A stretch of DNA of 64,000 nt from Rhizobium sp. Root274 (GTDB lineage Bacteria; Pseudomonadota; Alphaproteobacteria; Rhizobiales; Rhizobiaceae). The stretch covers positions 525,048-589,047 of the forward strand of contig NZ_LMJE01000001.1 of the NCBI RefSeq assembly GCF_001429245.1. The letters are read 5' to 3'. The translations under genes and the position numbers were made by a program. The notes under the pieces were generated by a model. That model saw nothing but the letters and a program-made list of their open reading frames with translations, did not search any database and was not told the DNA's origin. Positions 52,743 through 62,383 of this stretch are shown here, piece by piece. How positions within the stretch are numbered: the stretch's first letter is position 1; each line of letters starts with the position of its first letter.

Positions 52743-54302
52743 ATGCTGCAAGAAGGTTCGCTTTATCTCGGCACCAGCCGCAATCCGGACGACAGCCTGA
52801 ACAAGGCGGAATATCTGGCGCTGAAATACGGCAACCGCCACGGCATCATCACAGGCGCCACCGGCACCGGCAAGACGGTGACGCTGCAGGTGCTCGCGGA
52901 GAGTTTTTCGGAGGCCGGCGTGCCGGTCTTTGCCTCCGACATCAAGGGCGATCTTTCCGGCATTGCGGCCATGGGCGAGCCGAAGGACTGGATCACCCAA
53001 CGCGCCCAGCAGATCGGCTTCACCGATTATGCGCCTTCGGAATTTCCTGTCATTTTCTGGGATCTCTATGGCGAGAAGGGCCACCGGGTGCGCACCACGG
53101 TTGCCGAGATGGGGCCGCTTCTGCTCTCACGGCTGATGAACGCGACCGAGGCGCAGGAAGGCGCGCTTAACATCGCCTTCAAGATTGCCGACCAGGGCGG
53201 CTTGCCGCTTCTCGACATGAAGGATCTGCAGGCGCTTTTGACCTATATGGCGGATCATGCCACCGAGCTTTCGAGCCAGTTCGGCCTGATCTCCAAGGCC
53301 TCGATTGCCACGCTGCAGCGCGGATTGTTGATCCTTGAGCAGCAGGGTGCGGAGAATTTCTTCGGCGAGCCGGCGCTGAAGGTTACCGACATCATGCGCA
53401 CGACCAATGACGGGCGCGGGGCTATCTCTATTCTTGCTGCCGACCGGCTGATGATGAACCCGCGTCTCTACGCGACCTTCCTGCTCTGGCTGCTCTCGGA
53501 GCTGTTCGAGGAACTGCCGGAGGTGGGCGATCTCGACAAGCCGAAGCTCGTCTTCTTCTTCGACGAGGCCCACCTTCTCTTCAACGACGCGCCGAAGGTC
53601 TTGATCGAGCGGGTCGAGCAGGTGGTGCGGCTCATTCGCTCCAAGGGCGTCGGCGTCTATTTCGTCACGCAGAACCCGCTCGATGTACCGGAAACGGTGC
53701 TGGCGCAGCTTGGCAACCGCGTGCAGCATGCGCTCAGGGCCTACACACCGCGCGAACAGAAGGCGGTGAAGACGGCAGCGGATACGTTCCGGCCGAACCC
53801 GGCCTTTGATTGCGCAACCGCCATCACCCAGCTTGGCATCGGCGAGGCGCTGGTCTCGACGCTGGAAGCCAAGGGCATTCCCTCGATGGTCGAGCGCACG
53901 CTGATCCGCCCGCCTTCGGGCAAGGTCGGGCCGATCGATGATGCCGCCCGGCAGAAGGTGATGAACCTTTCGCCGGTTGCCGGACACTATGATGCCGATC
54001 TCGATGCGGAATCGGCCTATGAGATCCTGACGGCGCGGGCGAAGAAGGCGGCGGAGGCGGAAGCTGCCAAGCGTGAGGCCGAGACGGGCGCCAAGGCCGA
54101 TGATAGTGCGGCCGGCCGCTGGACGCTGCCGGGCTTCGGCGACGAGGCGAAGGAGAGCGACGGGGACCGCCCGACGAAACGCGCCGGCGGCTATCAGCGC
54201 GAGACGGTGATCGAGGCGGCGATGAAGAGTGCGGCACGCTCGGTCGCGACCTCCGTCGGACGGGCGCTGGTGCGCGGGATCTTGGGGAGCCTCAGGCGCT
54301 GA
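52743..54302 (+). CDS. HerA-like ATPase (DUF853)
   Basis: 519 aa. Walker A is GATGTGKT (residues about 38-45), Walker B is KLVFFFDEAHLLF, and FVTQNPLDVPETVLAQLGNRVQHALRAYTP holds the sensor and Arg-finger region typical of HerA/FtsK-type pumps. DUF853 is found in many proteobacteria without a known partner nuclease. The last 90 residues are Ala/Glu-rich. GGGAG lies 8 bases upstream. A DNA-translocase role is inferred from the fold only. Confidence 0.85.
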   Translation: MLQEGSLYLGTSRNPDDSLNKAEYLALKYGNRHGIITGATGTGKTVTLQVLAESFSEAGVPVFASDIKGDLSGIAAMGEPKDWITQRAQQIGFTDYAPSEFPVIFWDLYGEKGHRVRTTVAEMGPLLLSRLMNATEAQEGALNIAFKIADQGGLPLLDMKDLQALLTYMADHATELSSQFGLISKASIATLQRGLLILEQQGAENFFGEPALKVTDIMRTTNDGRGAISILAADRLMMNPRLYATFLLWLLSELFEELPEVGDLDKPKLVFFFDEAHLLFNDAPKVLIERVEQVVRLIRSKGVGVYFVTQNPLDVPETVLAQLGNRVQHALRAYTPREQKAVKTAADTFRPNPAFDCATAITQLGIGEALVSTLEAKGIPSMVERTLIRPPSGKVGPIDDAARQKVMNLSPVAGHYDADLDAESAYEILTARAKKAAEAEAAKREAETGAKADDSAAGRWTLPGFGDEAKESDGDRPTKRAGGYQRETVIEAAMKSAARSVATSVGRALVRGILGSLRR

Positions 54303-54481
54303 GGGCTGCGTTCAGGAGGCAGTTGTGCCATCCCGGCACAGCGGATGGCCAAGCGCCAAAAAGTGAAAGATGAAAGCTCATCCTCATGTTTTCAGTTTTG
54401 TTCACCTCCGCGCAACTCTTCTTGCGGTAATCTCGGTGGATGAAATTGCACCGGTTGTCGTCGGTGCAGGTGAGGTGGAGC

Positions 54482-55288
54482 GTGGACAGCAGTCTGGATC
54501 AACTCGTTCTGGTGAACAATGCGAAGCGGGCGCTGGATCGCGGCCACTTCGAATTGATCTATCAGCCGGTCTATTCGGTGGACCATCGCGAGGTGGACAG
54601 CCTGGAGACGCTGTTGCGCTGGCGCACCCGGCCGAACATGTTGGCGGCGGCGCAGGAATTCCGGGCGATCTTCCGCGATCCGGCGCTCTCCCTGTCGATC
54701 CGCGACTTCGTTCTGGAAAAGACCCTGTCGCAGGCGGCGCAGTGGCGTGCCGAGGGGCATGACTTCGGGCGCATCGCCGTCAATACCACCGCCTTCGACC
54801 TTTGCTCCGGCGATTTTGCCCTGTGGCTGTCGGAGATGATGGATGCGCATCGCCTAACGCCCGACATGCTGGAAATCGAAGTGCCGGAACCGGCCTTTTA
54901 CGGTCCACAGGCCAAGCAGGTGGGGCTTGCGCTCGAGGCGCTGCATTATTGCGGATTCTCGCTGGCGCTCGACAATTTCGGCGCCACCCATGCGGGGCTT
55001 GCCGCCCTTCGCCAGCATCCGTTCCGGCGGTTGAAGATCGATCACGGCCTGATGCGCAGTGCGCTCACCAATCCGATCGACAAGGCCATCGTCAAAAACG
55101 TGATTTCGCTCGGCCATGATCTCGGCCTGATCGTGACCGCCGCCGGCGTCGAAAGCGAGGCGCAGATGGAAACGGCGGTGCAGCTCGGCTTCGACAGCGT
55201 ACAGGGCTTCTTCGTCTGCTTCCCCAAGGAGGCGGAGATGGTGCCGCGCGTCTGCCAGATCCTCAATCTGCAGGGCCGCTCGGCCTGA
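54482..55288 (+). CDS. Degenerate EAL-domain protein
   Basis: 268 aa from GTG at 54482 (an ATG at 54440 is an alternative). The EAL fold is recognisable: [43 protein letters not shown] and [23 protein letters not shown]. Key residues differ: the EAL motif is ETL, DDFGTG is DNFGAT, and the catalytic Glu of AEGVE is Ala. So it probably cannot hydrolyse cyclic di-GMP, but may still bind it or a protein partner. No GGDEF domain is attached. Confidence 0.8.
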   Translation: MDSSLDQLVLVNNAKRALDRGHFELIYQPVYSVDHREVDSLETLLRWRTRPNMLAAAQEFRAIFRDPALSLSIRDFVLEKTLSQAAQWRAEGHDFGRIAVNTTAFDLCSGDFALWLSEMMDAHRLTPDMLEIEVPEPAFYGPQAKQVGLALEALHYCGFSLALDNFGATHAGLAALRQHPFRRLKIDHGLMRSALTNPIDKAIVKNVISLGHDLGLIVTAAGVESEAQMETAVQLGFDSVQGFFVCFPKEAEMVPRVCQILNLQGRSA

Positions 55289-55332
55289 GGCTGACCCTTT
55301 CGCCCGCGCCGCCAGCATGGCAGGATCGGGCA

Positions 55333-55653
55333 ATGACCCTGTTGATCTACCCCCTCGCCGCCCTTGCCGAAATCGCCGGCTGTTTTGCCTTCTGGGCCTG
55401 GCTGAAGCTCGACCGTTCGCCGTTCTGGCTGGCGCCGGGAATTTTGTCGCTTGCCCTTTTTGCATGGCTTCTGACGCTGGTGCCATCCGAGACTGCGGGC
55501 CGCGCCTATGCGGCCTATGGCGGGGTCTATATCGCCGCCTCGCTGGTTTGGCTGTGGCTGGTCGAGGGACAGCGGCCTGACAGATTCGACCTCACGGGCG
55601 CGGCGATCTGCCTGATCGGGGCGGCGGTCATCCTGTTGCCTGCCCGGGAGTGA
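55333..55653 (+). CDS. YnfA/UPF0060 family membrane protein
   Basis: 106 aa with four hydrophobic helices. [21 protein letters not shown] and [19 protein letters not shown] are the UPF0060 signatures. YnfA relatives in enterobacteria act like small multidrug transporters. The gene begins 44 bases after the EAL gene and could share its transcript. Confidence 0.8.
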   Translation: MTLLIYPLAALAEIAGCFAFWAWLKLDRSPFWLAPGILSLALFAWLLTLVPSETAGRAYAAYGGVYIAASLVWLWLVEGQRPDRFDLTGAAICLIGAAVILLPARE

Positions 55654-55679
55654 GCGTTGGAAAGCCCTGAAAAGGCAGG

Positions 55680-55925
55680 ATGCCGGCTTGCGGAATTTGC
55701 CGTAAACTGGTGGCTGATGCGAAGGCCTGCGTGGCCTTCACTCGCAAAACTTTCCGGGGATTGTGGATGCGCAATCGGAGAGGCACAGCGGATGGCTTTC
55801 GCGAGGGGCGTGGCTTTAGTCGCGCCGACTGGGAAGCCGTCAGTGACAATCCAGAAATCTCCGAACTGGAAATGAAGGAATTTCGCCGCTTTCGCGAGGT
55901 GTTCCGAGCTGGCAGCTTCGATTGA
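55680..55925 (+). CDS. Small BrnA-like orphan protein
   Basis: 81 aa. The second half (FSRADWEAVSDNPEISELEMKEFRRFREVF) resembles BrnA-type antitoxins, which carry a DWxxVSDNPE region before an RHH segment. The first 29 residues are unlike that family, and the ATG at 55767 may be the true start. No BrnT toxin is present beside it. It may be a fragment or an orphan. Confidence 0.4.
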   Translation: MPACGICRKLVADAKACVAFTRKTFRGLWMRNRRGTADGFREGRGFSRADWEAVSDNPEISELEMKEFRRFREVFRAGSFD

Positions 55926-55971
55926 CCGAGCTCGCGCAAAGGTCGAGCCTCCGCAGGAACAACCTCCCCCA

Positions 55972-56607
55972 TCACCAGCCCTGCCAGCTCCTGACCAGCA
56001 TATAGGCGGCAACCGCGACCAGCAGCCAGCCAGCAGCACGGCCGATGGCGATGGTGAGGCCGGGATTTGAGACCAGTGCTTCGCGGCCACGGGCGGCGGC
56101 GAGCGCCAGGCCGCCATAGACGATTAGTTGGATGGCCATGGTAAGGGCGCCCATGACGAGGGCCTGGGACCAGAACGGGCCATAGACCGGTTTCATGAAT
56201 TGCGGATAGACGGCGAGGATAAAGGTCCAGGCTTTCGGGTTGAGCAGGCAGGTGACGAGTCCTTGGCCGAAGATCTTGATCGTGGCGCGGCGCGCTTCGC
56301 CTTCCACGTGATCCACGGTGATGCTGCTGCGGGCAAGGCTGATGCCGATCCAGATCATATAGGCGGCGCCGAGGATCAGCATGACGGGGGTCAGGGTCGG
56401 GATCAGCGTCGAGAGCGCCGCCACGGCGACCGTGCCGAAAACCGTGTGGCAGGCACCGCCGGCCATCATGCCAAAGGTCGCGGCCAAGCCGGCGCGGCGG
56501 CCGCCGGTCAGCGCATTGGCGAGCACAAAGAGCATATCCATGCCGGGCACGACGATGATGCCGGTCAGAAGCAGGGTGAAGAGCCAGAGGTTTTCGGTAT
56601 AGGTCAT
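55972..56607 (-). CDS. LysE/RhtB family exporter
   Basis: 211 aa, six helices. IIVVPGMDMLFVLANALTGGRRAGL and CLLNPKAWTFILAVYPQF are the LysE/RhtB signatures. It exports amino acids or related molecules. The start at 56607 lacks a strong ribosome site; the frame extends to 56928. It is divergent from a YafY-type regulator at 56731, its likely controller. Confidence 0.85.
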   Translation of the reverse strand: MTYTENLWLFTLLLTGIIVVPGMDMLFVLANALTGGRRAGLAATFGMMAGGACHTVFGTVAVAALSTLIPTLTPVMLILGAAYMIWIGISLARSSITVDHVEGEARRATIKIFGQGLVTCLLNPKAWTFILAVYPQFMKPVYGPFWSQALVMGALTMAIQLIVYGGLALAAARGREALVSNPGLTIAIGRAAGWLLVAVAAYMLVRSWQGW

Positions 56608-56730
56608 GTCAGTTGCCTGTCGTGTGCGGTGGGTCAGTGACCGAGGTTCGCGCCGGTTTTTCAGCGTGTTGGGTCGTGCTATATCGAGTGTCAACTGACA
56701 GAGTTGTGTCAGGAGTGACGAGGGTACCCC

Positions 56731-57414
56731 ATGCGCAAGGCCTCCCGGCTGTTCGAAATCATCCAGATCCTGAGACTTGCAGGCCACCCGATAACCGCGC
56801 TTCAGATGGCGGAGCGGCTGGAGGTGAGCGAGCGCTCGATCTACCGCGACATTGCAGCACTTCAGGCGATGCGGGTGCCGATCGAGGGCGAACGCGGCAT
56901 CGGCTATATCCTGCGCCCCGGCTTCCACTTGCCGCCGCTGATGTTTTCAGCGGAAGAGACCGAGGCGATCGTGCTCGGCATGGCGCTCAACAAGCGCACC
57001 GGTGACAGGGAACTCGGCGAAGCGTCATCGCGCGTGCTGGACAAGATCGCGGCGGCCGTGCCTGCCCCCTTGCGAGAGGCACTCTCGTCGCGCGCGCTGC
57101 ATGCGTGGGGAAGCGCGATCCCCTCGGCAGACGCCGTCGATCTCGGCCTTGTGCGCCGGGCGATCCGCGACGAGGAAAAGCTTGCGATCGACTATCGCGA
57201 CGAGCAGGCGCGCGTGACCCAAAGAACCATCCGGCCGATTGCGCTCATCTATTATTCGGAGGCGGCGGTGATGGTCGGCTGGTGCGAACTGCGCCAGGCG
57301 ATCCGCAATTTCCGCATCGACCGGACGCTGACCTGCGCGCCGACGGGACAGGGTTTCCGTGGCGAGGGCGATGCGCTCAGGCGGCAATGGATTGCGGGGT
57401 GGCAGAGTCCGTAG
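56731..57414 (+). CDS. YafY-type HTH/WYL regulator
   Basis: 227 aa. The HTH reads ITALQMAERLEVSERSIYRDIAALQAM (HTH_11), followed by a linker and a WYL-like domain (about residues 140-215, with RRAIRDEEKLAIDYRD and PIALIYYSEAAVMVGWCELR). WYL domains sense small ligands or nucleic acid. It is divergent from the LysE gene; the gap holds TGTCA-type half-sites. Confidence 0.85.
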   Translation: MRKASRLFEIIQILRLAGHPITALQMAERLEVSERSIYRDIAALQAMRVPIEGERGIGYILRPGFHLPPLMFSAEETEAIVLGMALNKRTGDRELGEASSRVLDKIAAAVPAPLREALSSRALHAWGSAIPSADAVDLGLVRRAIRDEEKLAIDYRDEQARVTQRTIRPIALIYYSEAAVMVGWCELRQAIRNFRIDRTLTCAPTGQGFRGEGDALRRQWIAGWQSP

Positions 57415-57447
57415 GAGGGCGTGGCGACGTCATCGGCGGGATGACGG

Positions 57448-58326
57448 CTATCCGTAATTTTGCACCTCGGCTGCCATCCAGGCGCAGAACTGTCGGACCA
57501 TGCGCGTTTCCGACCGGCGCTGGTAGCAGTAGGTTCCGATTTCGACCGGCGGGCATCCGGGGACGGCCACCAGGGCGCCCGACTGCGTTTCCCTGGCCGT
57601 AAGGATCGGTGGCGCCAGGACCATGCCGAGACCGGCGACGCAGGCATGCAGGGCCGCGTCGTCGGTGTCGAACTCATGGACGAAGGTGAGGTCGGCGATG
57701 GAGATTCCGGTCGTTTCACACCAGAGCTTCCAATCCCAATTGCGTGCCGCACAGCGAAGGGCGGGAACCGTCGACAGGGCGAGCGGCCGGCCATCGCCGC
57801 GCTTTGCCAAGAGGGTCGGAGAGACGACGGGCCGGCTCACGTCACCACAGAGGGGCTGCCACCCGTCAATCTCCTCTCCGGCGCGGACATAGCGGATGCT
57901 GACATCCGCCGCCGGAATGGCGGGAAAGGTCTGGTAGGCGCTGGTCTCCACCAGCACGCGCGCATCGGGGCAGATTGCGCGAAAACGGTCCAGCGACGGA
58001 ATGAGCCAGCGCAGCGCAAATGACATCGAGGCGAGCACGCTGATTTCGTTTTCATCCCGATGCAGGGCATCGGCGGACCGTTCGATGAGCGCAATCGCTG
58101 GAGCGACTTCCTGGTAAAACCGCGTCCCCACCTCGGTCAGGGAGACGGAGTTGTGGCCGCGCCGGAAAAACTGCACGCCAAGCTCGTCTTCCAGCTTCTT
58201 GATTTGATGGCTGACTGCGCCTGCTGTCACACCGAGTTCGTCTCCAGCCGCAATCAGGCTGCCGGTGCGAGCGACCGTGCCGAAAACCCGGATGGCGTTC
58301 AATGAGACACGGCTTCTGGTCTGCAT
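57448..58326 (-). CDS. LysR-family regulator (GcvA-like)
   Basis: 292 aa. The N-terminal HTH reads FGTVARTGSLIAAGDELGVTAGAVSHQIKKLEDELG; the C-terminal substrate domain follows from about residue 90. The GcvA-like group is suggested by LGVTAGAVSHQIKKLE. It is divergent from an EamA transporter gene with 91 bases between; LysR proteins usually activate such a neighbour. The co-inducer is unknown. Confidence 0.85.
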   Translation of the reverse strand: MQTRSRVSLNAIRVFGTVARTGSLIAAGDELGVTAGAVSHQIKKLEDELGVQFFRRGHNSVSLTEVGTRFYQEVAPAIALIERSADALHRDENEISVLASMSFALRWLIPSLDRFRAICPDARVLVETSAYQTFPAIPAADVSIRYVRAGEEIDGWQPLCGDVSRPVVSPTLLAKRGDGRPLALSTVPALRCAARNWDWKLWCETTGISIADLTFVHEFDTDDAALHACVAGLGMVLAPPILTARETQSGALVAVPGCPPVEIGTYCYQRRSETRMVRQFCAWMAAEVQNYG

Positions 58327-58417
58327 TAGCTTTCCTCATGCTCCCCGAATTATTGTCGTTTGAACCCAACCGCAAGATTTCGCACAAGGCAAGGCAGAAA
58401 CCTCTGAAGGTGAAGCA

Positions 58418-59332
58418 ATGTCTGCACACACAGTTTACAGGAACGTCAAAGCGACTGCATGGGCCACCATCGGGACTGCCTTATTTTCCTTGATTTTCGC
58501 TTCGGCCAAATTCGCGGACGGAAGCGCCAGCGCCCTGCAGATCCTGTTCCTGCGCTATATCGGCGGACTGGCCACTCTGCTGATGGTCGTCGCGATCCGG
58601 CGGGACACGCTGTCGGCCTATCGAAGCCCCAGGCCGTTGTCGCATTTCACGCGGGCCGTCTTCGGCGCTTCGGGTGGCGGCGCGCTGATCTATGCCTCGG
58701 CCAATATGCCGATCGTCGACGCGACCGCCATCGGCCTGCTCTACGTCGTGTTCGTCATTCCGCTCGGGGTGGTGATCTTGAAGGAACGGCTTTACCCGCA
58801 GCACATCGGCGCTGTCGCCATCTGCTGCTCAGGCGCTGCGGTCGTCATGGCCTCGCGGGGCGCGTTCAGCGAATTTCGTCTGGCTTACCTCTTTCCGGCA
58901 GGGATCGGAGTTCTCGGGGCGGCGCTGCTGGCTGTCGAGAGGCTGATGATCAAGATGCTCTCGCATTCTGATCGGGCGATGACGGTACTTCTCCATGTCA
59001 ACGCGTTCGGCGTGCTACTGATGGGCGTGCCCGCTTTCCTGCAATGGGTCCCTCTGTCTTTCGAAACCGCGCTCTCATGTGTCCTTCTCGGACCACTCGC
59101 GGTGACGGCACAATATTGCATCGTCCAGGGCTACCGCCTCGCATCGCTGTCGATCGTCGGCCCGGTCGATTACACTTGGCTGATCTTTGCAGGGCTAATC
59201 GGCTTTTTGTTTTTTGGCGAACAACCGACCCTGGGTGTGATTGTGGGATCGGCGATCATTGCCGCTGGCGGCATCATGCTAGCGGTCATCAAGCCGAGAG
59301 AAGACGAGCACGAGAGCATCTCGCCGGCTTGA
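58418..59332 (+). CDS. EamA/DMT family transporter
   Basis: 304 aa, ten hydrophobic helices in two EamA repeats (about residues 12-140 and 155-290). IDATAIGLLYVVFVIPLGVVIL-like and GPLAVTAQYCIVQGYRLASLS segments mark the ends of the repeats. It exports or imports small metabolites. It is followed by a second EamA gene 64 bases downstream, and both face away from the LysR gene, which probably controls the pair. Confidence 0.8.
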   Translation: MSAHTVYRNVKATAWATIGTALFSLIFASAKFADGSASALQILFLRYIGGLATLLMVVAIRRDTLSAYRSPRPLSHFTRAVFGASGGGALIYASANMPIVDATAIGLLYVVFVIPLGVVILKERLYPQHIGAVAICCSGAAVVMASRGAFSEFRLAYLFPAGIGVLGAALLAVERLMIKMLSHSDRAMTVLLHVNAFGVLLMGVPAFLQWVPLSFETALSCVLLGPLAVTAQYCIVQGYRLASLSIVGPVDYTWLIFAGLIGFLFFGEQPTLGVIVGSAIIAAGGIMLAVIKPREDEHESISPA

Positions 59333-59396
59333 AACATCGGCGAGAACAGATCCGCATGGATCTGTGGAGCCTTCACAGTATCAAACAGGAAACGTC

Positions 59397-60290
59397 ATGC
59401 GGCTGACCTATCTGGCCTTCGCCCTGCTGGGCCTCTTTTGGGGATCGAACTTCATTTACATGAAATGGGCGGCGGAGTTCATTACCCCGGCGCTGATCAC
59501 GCTTCTGCGCGTGTTCTTCGGCTTCCTGCCGCTGGCATTCGCCGCTTGGCGAAAGCGGGTGATCCACCGCGAACAGCTGCGGCATCTGCCGCATTTCCTC
59601 GTGATGGCAGTGCTGGCAACGGCATTCTATTATCTGGCGATCGCAGAGGGTACGGCGCGGCTCCCCTCCGGCGTCGCAGGTGTTCTCGGTGGGTCGATTT
59701 CGCTCTTCACGACTATCGCCACGCTTCTGTTCCTTCGCACGGAGCGGCCCAATGCACTGATGCTGTCCGGCGTGCTGGTGGGTTTTGCCGGCATAGTGCT
59801 GATTGCGCGTCCGTGGGAGGGGGCGCATGGGGAGATCGACATCACAGGCGTGTTCTGGATGCTAGCCGCCACCACTACCCTCGGTCTCTCCTATGTTTAT
59901 GTTCGCCGCTTCCTGTCGCCCCACAATCTCCCGCCGCTTGCGCTTGCGACATGGCAGACCGGACTTGCCCTCCTAGTGCTGCTCGCCGTCACCGATCGGA
60001 CCGGCATGGGCGACATCTTGCTTAACCGGCATGCCTTTGCAGGCGTTGCCGTGGGGCTGGGCGTGCTTGGAACAGGCATGGCCTTCCTGATCTATTACCA
60101 TCTGCTGCAGGAACTGGGCGCGGTCGCAGCTTCGGGCGCGACCTATGTTACGCCAAATATCGCCCTTCTGATCGGCTGGGCCGCCGGAGAAACTATCGGG
60201 TTGCTTGAGATCTCTGCAATCGTTCTCGTTGTGGCCAGCATCGCCTTGTTGCAGATCGGTCGGCAGCGCGGTTCAAAGCAGGCTGGATAA
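59397..60290 (+). CDS. EamA/DMT family transporter
   Basis: 297 aa, ten helices. The start FALLGLFWGSNFIYMKWAAEFITPALITLLRV is the EamA opening, and LIYYHLLQELGAVAASGATYVTPNIALLIG is the end of the second repeat. CAGGAAACG precedes the ATG at 59397. Together with the gene at 58418 it forms a two-gene transporter operon. Substrate unknown. Confidence 0.8.
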   Translation: MRLTYLAFALLGLFWGSNFIYMKWAAEFITPALITLLRVFFGFLPLAFAAWRKRVIHREQLRHLPHFLVMAVLATAFYYLAIAEGTARLPSGVAGVLGGSISLFTTIATLLFLRTERPNALMLSGVLVGFAGIVLIARPWEGAHGEIDITGVFWMLAATTTLGLSYVYVRRFLSPHNLPPLALATWQTGLALLVLLAVTDRTGMGDILLNRHAFAGVAVGLGVLGTGMAFLIYYHLLQELGAVAASGATYVTPNIALLIGWAAGETIGLLEISAIVLVVASIALLQIGRQRGSKQAG

Positions 60291-60298
60291 GCCGCAGA

Positions 60299-60354
60299 GG
60301 CGAGAGCCAAGCTTCAGCGCTCATCGCAGATCTAAAAAGGGGCAGGCTCTCGCC
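60299..60354. terminator. Long-loop inverted repeat
   Basis: GGCGAGAGCC and GGCTCTCGCC pair perfectly over ten bases, but the loop is 36 bases long. It lies between two convergent genes (EamA and desaturase). It may end both transcripts or merely be a short dyad. Confidence 0.45.
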
Positions 60355-60389
60355 CACCCCTCGCTTCATTTCAATTCCGGCTTATCACC

Positions 60390-61442
60390 TCAGGCAACCA
60401 CCGTCAGCCGGTTTGCCTCCCGGAACGACACGAGGCGGCCGAGCTTTTCGTCCCAGAGGACAAGCTTCACGCAGGCGAGGCTTTCCTTCAGCGTGATGCG
60501 GCTGATGGTCTTCAATTCGGGGTGGTCGCGCAGGACTTCCGGCAGACGGTAGAAGGGGATCTTGCTCGACAGGTGATGCACATGGTGCACGCCGATATGG
60601 CCTGTCAGCCAGCGCAGGCCCCAGGGCAGGTCGTAATGCGAGGCGCCGTGCAGGGCTGCGTGCTGGAACTGCCATTCCGGCGGGGCAGACCAATGGGTGT
60701 CTTCGAACTGGTGCTGGACATAGAAGAGCCAGATGCCGGCAGCACCGGCCAGAAGCACGATCGGCAGATGCACGACGAGGAAGGGCCAGAGGCCGACGGC
60801 CCAGATCATCAGGGCGGCGAAGAGCGCCATGCCGAGATTGGTCGCCATGGTCGAGATCCAGGGCAAAGCACCGTCCTTCATCATGCCGATCGGCAGGCGC
60901 TGCTTCAGGAGGAAGACCCAGGCCGGGCCCACGCCGAAGAGGATGATCGGGTGACGATACAGGCGGTAGCCGAAGCGACCCCAGGCTGTCAGCGCCTTGT
61001 ATTCAGCAACCGTCAGCGTGGTGATGTCGCCGACGCCGCGTTCTTCGAGATTGCCGGCCGTGGCGTGGTGCTCGGCATGCGCCCGGCGCCAGTAATCGTA
61101 AGGGGTGAAGGTGAGCACGCCTAAGATGCGGCCGGTCCAGTCATCGACGCTGCGACGGGCGAAGAAGGCGCCGTGGCCGCAATCGTGCTGGATGATGAAG
61201 AGGCGCAGCAGGAAGCCTGCGGCGGGAACGACGAGCACGAGGCCCGGCCAGAAGGCATAATGATAGCTGACGAGCGCGCCGACCCACAGAAGGGCGAAGG
61301 GGACCACGGTGACGGCGAGTTCGAACGTGCTGCGCGCAAGGCGAGGCTTGCGATAGGCATTGACGATCTTCAGCCATATCTTGGCATCGGGAGCATCGGG
61401 TTCCGGCGGCTGGTCTTTGGAGTAGTCGAAGGCGGCGCTCAT
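60390..61442 (-). CDS. Fatty-acid desaturase (delta-12-like)
   Basis: 350 aa with four membrane helices. Three His boxes: HDCGH, HAEHH and HHVHH, holding the di-iron centre of membrane desaturases. Residue order and length fit the omega-6/delta-12 type, which puts double bonds into lipid acyl chains with ferredoxin-type electrons. The start at 61442 overlaps the end of a short upstream ORF by four bases. A stress-type promoter lies 150 bases upstream. Confidence 0.85.
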   Translation of the reverse strand: MSAAFDYSKDQPPEPDAPDAKIWLKIVNAYRKPRLARSTFELAVTVVPFALLWVGALVSYHYAFWPGLVLVVPAAGFLLRLFIIQHDCGHGAFFARRSVDDWTGRILGVLTFTPYDYWRRAHAEHHATAGNLEERGVGDITTLTVAEYKALTAWGRFGYRLYRHPIILFGVGPAWVFLLKQRLPIGMMKDGALPWISTMATNLGMALFAALMIWAVGLWPFLVVHLPIVLLAGAAGIWLFYVQHQFEDTHWSAPPEWQFQHAALHGASHYDLPWGLRWLTGHIGVHHVHHLSSKIPFYRLPEVLRDHPELKTISRITLKESLACVKLVLWDEKLGRLVSFREANRLTVVA

Positions 61443-61891
61443 GAGCGGACCTCCGAAGCTGCGATGGCCTTGGAGGTGGGGGCAACGGATGCGCCCTGGC
61501 CTTCGGCAAGGGGCATAGGGCTTCCCGAGGAGAGGCCCGTAGCAATGGTCATGGTCGAGTGGCTTTCATCATGGACAAGAGTGTCCGACGGCGAACGGTT
61601 CACCGGCGGATGCGTTCCCCTATCAGGTCTGCCGGGGCTTGTCGCCACGGAACTCTGCAGCCGGCGGTGGCGCGGCTGAATGGGGCCGGCGGTAAGCCCC
61701 AAGGAAAAGCCGCCATTCTGGCAAAGGACAGCCTCTCGTGACCAGTTCGAAGCAAATCTGGTGACAATCGTCGAGATAACTGGCCTGAGAACGTCAATTT
61801 AGGCCCCACGATCCTCAAAAACGAAGATGTTGCGCCGCAGCACACAAAACTGTGGCTGCGGCACCCTGTCGCGACCGACAGTCGGATCAGA
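61443..61891. other. Leader and gap between desaturase and exported protein
   Basis: Holds the stress-type promoter at 61594-61618. An ORF of 87 codons on the minus strand (61439-61702) ends in the desaturase start (ATGA overlap) and contains MTIATGLSSGSPMPL near its 3' part; it has no good ribosome site, so I do not call it. No other gene is seen. Confidence 0.4.
61594..61618 (-). promoter_or_regulatory. Candidate EcfG/RpoE2 stress promoter
   Basis: On the minus strand GGAAC (61618-61614) is followed after 16 bases by CGTT (61597-61594). It is in the right orientation to drive the desaturase gene, about 140 bases of leader away. Confidence 0.55.
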
Positions 61892-62383
61892 TCACTCGGC
61901 GGCGCGAATCGACTCGAGCATCTTGTTGACGTCCGGGTTGTTCTTTTCCTCGGTTTCCGTCGATGCCCAATAGGTGACGATAGCGAGGCTGTCTTCGGAA
62001 ATGCCGACAATGCCGACGCCGATGGTGACCGGGCCGTCCTTGTCGGTGCCCTTCCAGGACAACGTCTGATAGGGCATGCCGTTCTGGTCGCCCTTGCTTT
62101 CGGTCTGGCTGGCCGGATCGGCGGTTACGCCGTTTTCCTCGAGGAATGTGAAGACGCCCTTGATCACCTCTTCGGTGTCTTCGGCGCCGGCGGCATCGAA
62201 GGAGATATAGGTGCCGCCATCCGGCGAGGTGGCCTCGTAACCATAGTCGGTTTCGCTCGGCTTCCAGCTCTCCGGAATGTCGACGGTCGCGACCGGATCA
62301 TCGGAAGGGAAGTTGAAGGCGCCGGCGAGCGAGGTACCAGCGGTGAGGAGGAGGATTGCCGCGGTGGCAAGGAACTTGTTCAT
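61892..62383 (-). CDS. Exported protein, unknown
   Basis: 163 aa with a signal peptide (residues 1-21, AGTSLAG). The mature part is beta-rich and acidic (SDDPVATVDIPESWKPSETDYGYEATSPDGG), like a histidine-kinase-associated or PsbP-type small periplasmic fold; no family is sure. The start at 62383 has a weak ribosome site. It is divergent from the cold-shock gene region. Confidence 0.65.
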   Translation of the reverse strand: MNKFLATAAILLLTAGTSLAGAFNFPSDDPVATVDIPESWKPSETDYGYEATSPDGGTYISFDAAGAEDTEEVIKGVFTFLEENGVTADPASQTESKGDQNGMPYQTLSWKGTDKDGPVTIGVGIVGISEDSLAIVTYWASTETEEKNNPDVNKMLESIRAAE

